In this document: one piece after another, positions 60,365 to 64,000 of the stretch | Numbering within the stretch: position 1 is the first letter of the stretch | Layout: every line of letters begins with the position of its first letter | From: Apteryx mantelli | Taxonomy: Eukaryota > Chordata > Aves > Apterygiformes > Apterygidae | Direction: 5' to 3' | Length of the DNA: 64,000 nt | NCBI RefSeq assembly: GCF_036417845.1 | Contig: NC_089979.1 | Location: 4,703,424 to 4,767,423, forward strand | The notes under the pieces: model-generated | The model's database searches: none | Seen by the model: only the letters and a program-made list of their open reading frames with translations | What the model was told of the DNA's origin: nothing | Program-made: the position numbers and the translations under genes

Positions 60365-60561
60365 AAGACCTAAAAGAGACCACCATGATTATCTGGAAGC
60401 TATATGAACTATATTGCAAGTGGCAGGGGGACACTGAAGGCTATGTCAGAGGCTATGTTGTTGGATGGAGAGAGATGGCACTGGGAATCAGGTATATGGA
60501 AGAAATAGTCCCTGGAAAGAGAGAAGGGGGCCAGAAGTGTCTCCCTTCAAAGAGGGAGTGA
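60365..60561 (+). other. Weak candidate exon with a 58-codon frame
   Basis: A T-rich stretch ends in TCCTCTTTTTTTAG (AG at 60,363-60,364). The following ACCACCATGA gives an ATG at 60,385 in strong Kozak context. From it a 58-codon frame runs to TGA at 60,559-60,561, starting MIIWKLYELYCKWQGDTEG. A donor-like CAG|GTATAT lies at 60,490/60,491. An overlapping frame (60,465-60,653) includes KTCHQCDQRWEES, a CxxC pair without further zinc ligands. No family recognised. It may be an alternative first exon, a pseudogene scrap or chance. Confidence 0.15.
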
Positions 60562-63500
60562 GGAAAATCCACCAGAAGACTTGCCACCAGTGTGATCAGA
60601 GGTGGGAGGAGAGCCGTGGAAACTGGATGGTCTCTGACTCTGACAGTACTTGAAGTTTGCAGGTGCTGATCACTAGTGCTGTCAACATTTCCTAGATTAA
60701 GAAGAATTTAGACAATAGTTTCGGAAATCTGGTTTACAAGGTTTGAAAGCAATTTTTGTCAAATAAAATTGAGAATGAAAATAGATGAAGAAGAGAAACC
60801 GAAAGCCTTAGGCTGTGTTATAGAACATCTGATTATTCTCTCACATCGGCATTAAGTGTGAGGACATCTGAACTTGCTTCACATCTGCAGCAGTCCACAG
60901 GGGAAACTGGTAAAACTTCTCTATTGGAAGTTCTTTGTCCCCATTGACTTCAAGTCTCCTTTTTTTCTATAACTTTCTGTATTTGGCTTTTTCTGTCCCT
61001 TTCCACTCCCACACCGCATTTTTTTCCGTTGTTACTGCATTGCTTTACCTGTTCTCTCCATTTTTTTTATCATGTTCAACAGTGAAAGGGCATATAGAAA
61101 AGTTTATATAGGTTACCTAGCATCCCACTGCACCAAAATATTTCTCCTTTATTTTTGGCTGGGAAGGGGAACTGGCAAGCACTCTAGTCAGTTTTGTTTT
61201 GCTGCAGGGTTCCAACTTCACACATTTTAACGCAGGTCAGTTTAAAGTTTAATCCTTAAGATTAATCTTGACCCTTTCCCTGCCTATGGAACCATAATTC
61301 AACTCGCTTTGAGACCATGGTCTAATTTACTTCCTTTACTTTTGATTAAAAAAGTATTAGCAAAAGGTGTGCATCGGTTGTCCTGGAGGCAGTAATGGGA
61401 GATGACATGTTTTTCCCCACTGCTGGCTGTCTAGGTATAAAGATGATGTGACAGGAAACTCAGAAGCATTTAGGCTGTGTAGAAGTGAGTGCCCACACAG
61501 TGAGGCCCTTAATGCCTCTTCAGAGATTGTAGTGGTTTGTGTGATACAGCCGAAGCTGTTCTTACTGTTTGTTTTTAAAAAAAATAAAGGTCAGAGGGCT
61601 CTACTGGCTGCTAGCTACTCCTGCTTCCATGCTTGATGATCTTTTTTTTTTTTCCTTGTTTACCCACACATGAAAATGTGGAATTCCTGCTTTTGTTTTA
61701 TTCTCTTTTGGGAGAGGGAGCAGATCATGTCAGGCTATTAAATATCTTTGGAAGGCAGAAATCATTTTTCCTTTAGTCCCATTACAGAAGACTTTGAAGC
61801 AGCAGCAGATTTTTGAGGATAGAAGGAAGGAGCTGCTGTTCTTTCCCATTTTCTTGTTGCTAGAATAGTAAGTAATTGGGTTGCAAAGGTGTAGCAAATG
61901 TCTAATTTAGCAGAAGCTAAAAATGAACAGTGATAGTTTTTTTTGTGTCGGTGTGTGTGGTTCTGAATACACCTCTTTAATCAAGGACCTCGCTATCTTC
62001 CCAGTCCTTTTTTGATGCTGAACAGAGTGTTTACTGAAATACGCCGTGGGATTTACCATAGCCAGTAAGACCTGGTTCGTCTACACTTGACACTTTATTG
62101 AAGCATCTCTAGGAAATAAAGAGGTTCAAAATGACTGCTAATAAATTAGTAAGGTACTGAAGGTACTAATAAGAGACTTTTTATAAATTCTAATGTCTGA
62201 GTTATATCCAGCAGTAGGGATTTATGTCCATAGCTTTTTTTATACTGTCATTTGTGAATGTTTTCATGATCAGCATGAATACTGAATGCTGATGCAAGTT
62301 TGTCCTCAATAATACCTTACAACAGTGAGTTTCAGAAAGCCTGTGGTCTTAAAAGAACACTTCCTCATACTAATTTTAGGCAATTTTTTTTATTCCTCTT
62401 CTATGAAGGATAGTGTAAAAGCATAAAATCTACTGTCTTTCTTTTATTTTTACTTAGGAATCTGTTCTTCATTTCCTCTTTTGCACTAAGCAATCATAAT
62501 CTTTATGTTCTTAGAGAAAAATTGTCTGTGTTCTGGTTTAGAATATTGGAATCTGTATTGCCCATCTTTTTCAAACATAAGATTAGTACATATGATAGTG
62601 AAGCTAGTGTTTAAGAGAGTACTGCTCCTTCTATTTATTTTTGGTTAATTAACCAAACTGTTTCTCAGCTCTTACTTCTGCTATTTCTAATATGCTTTCT
62701 TGAGGCAGAAATTTCTTTCTGTGGTACCTGAATGCTTTTGTGTTTCTTTTCATGTCCTTGTAGACCTCAGGTTGTAGCTGGTTCCACCTGTTCATCCTGT
62801 TCACTGTAGTTTACTGTTCTGTAGTAGAACCTATTTAAAGGCAGGGGTATTTCTCCATAACTGATTTTACAATCTAGGTAGTGGCATACAAAAGCAAAAA
62901 GTGTAACATACCTTAATAGTTCAGTTGCTTGTTTACTCTTTGTAAAGAATTAAACTTGGTACTTCCTTGATTGGTTTTGTATTAGTCCTTAACTCTCACT
63001 CTTCATCCCCAACTAGTTCCAGAACTTGATTTAGGTAGTCTTGTAGTTCTGCTAGTGCCCACTAACGCTTCTGATGCCTAATAGCACTGTTCTTGCCTGC
63101 TGATAGTAGAAAAAGATAGGAAACACTGATATAACCACAGTATTGGAAACTGGAAGACAAGGATTTTATTTCTGCCTCCTTCTGTGGATTTTTTTTTCTT
63201 CTGATGTTGGCTAAGCTAGTTTAATTGTTATGCTATTGTTTATTCCCTTTAAAATAAGGACTGTGCTTTGCTCGGGTTTTGTCCACTGTTAGGTAAACAC
63301 AAGGTAATTCTGAAGTGCTTCCTGTAACAGGAGTTTGAGGTGCTTATCCCTCACGAGGAAAAGGAGCAACCATGAAGTTGGATCGAGGCTGTTAGTTTAA
63401 GGTACAGTCTTACTGCTTGGAATGAATCTTGAGATGGCAATCTAAATTAATTCACATTTGTCAGTGTACTTGTTAACCTTTCACAGTACTTGAACTGTGA

Positions 63501-64000
63501 AACTACAGAACTACATTTGCATTCATGAAATATAATGCCAGTGCATCTGATTTAATAAGTAAGAACAAAAGGAGGTTGATAATATGTATATGGCACATGC
63601 AGATGCTTTTAAGATAAACCACAAATTGAAGGGTTTTAATCTGTAAGTTCCATATTTCATTATATGGAAGAGTGTTTAACTTTGTCACATGTTTAGCTGT
63701 AGTTTTATATTGTTAACCTTCATTTGGGAAACCTTTACACATTGCTGATGTGTAAGGTTCTCTTGCTCAAAGTGAAGTTTTGTTGCAAATGTTACAAATT
63801 ATAGTTTCTGTTCTTACTTCTCTGTTAACAGCACCATTATGGGAATGTTGTTAACTAACAGCGAGAAAAGTAATTTTGGATTTTTATCGTCCCTCTATAT
63901 CAGGCTTAAGCGCTATATCCTAGAGGCTTCTAGATCCTACTTGATTTATTAGCTATCTTGTTATTTTCACTTTATTTTATATAAATTGCAAAGCTGATTG

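Larger units (their letters stand above)
55767..64000 (+). other. Probable 5' part of a long first intron
   Basis: The segment begins at the GTGAGT donor, is G-rich at once (55,797-55,915), then leaves the CpG island by about 56,700 and becomes visibly T-rich on the + strand. Many T runs occur with few matching A runs. Introns transcribed from the + strand show this T-over-A bias in vertebrates, which supports + strand transcription. I found no frame above 66 codons after 56,783, one short CR1 3' remnant and two weak exon candidates. The acceptor of the next real exon is probably beyond the window. Confidence 0.5.

Noticed and set aside
60465-60653. CDCA7-like zinc finger suggested by KTCHQC
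   Set aside because: CDCA7 proteins have TCHQCRQKT followed by many further cysteines. Here the match stops after CHQC and no other zinc ligands follow.
1-64000. CRISPR array, tRNA or rRNA gene, endogenous retrovirus
   Set aside because: No regularly spaced repeats, no paired A/B box with cloverleaf, no rRNA-like conserved blocks and no LTR pair or gag/pol motifs were seen in reading both strands.

Overview
The window looks like a sauropsid nuclear genome, most probably a bird; a crocodilian or turtle is not excluded. The recognisable interspersed repeats are CR1-type LINE fragments. One has the avian-style CR1 3' terminus (TTATGATTCTGTGG, 5,007-5,020) and one still has readable CR1 reverse-transcriptase residues. 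A few degraded MIR-like SINE pieces are also present. No Alu, L1 or B1 sequence is visible. This is a judgement from remembered repeat consensus sequences, not from a database search.

Layout. Positions 1 to about 54,500 are a gene-poor stretch. I found no exon there that I can support and no RNA gene; the open reading frames have the lengths expected by chance. Within it lie four substantial CR1 fragments (4,868-5,021 +; 6,838-8,150 -; 27,582-28,150 -; 35,235-35,920 +), several MIR-like pieces, a 283-nt uninterrupted pyrimidine tract (25,554-25,836) and a pentanucleotide microsatellite (50,125-50,177). It also holds several non-repetitive segments that look regulatory: twin palindromes with TAAT cores at 17,851-17,912, CpG-dense clusters far from any promoter (18,690-19,075, 19,795-19,970, 33,240-33,610), an AT-rich enhancer-like block at 37,050-38,160, and paired E-boxes at 38,528-38,546.

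From about 54,550 to 56,700 there is a large CpG island. It contains a probable first exon on the + strand, ending in a consensus splice donor at 55,766/55,767, with a YY1-type motif near its start. The sequence from there to the window end reads as the 5' part of a long first intron: it is visibly T-rich on the + strand, has almost no repeats, and carries two weak internal exon candidates. I cannot name the gene. Its protein-coding part probably lies beyond 64,000, unless translation begins in the GC-rich first exon.

How it fits together (inference): a TATA-less CpG-island promoter drives a + strand gene, and the 54 kb upstream may hold distal regulatory elements for it or for another neighbour. 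I see no CRISPR array, no intact transposon and no clear novel multi-gene system. The most unusual items are the palindrome cluster at 17.85 kb, the hairpin at 54.79 kb, the distal CpG clusters and the unassigned promoter.
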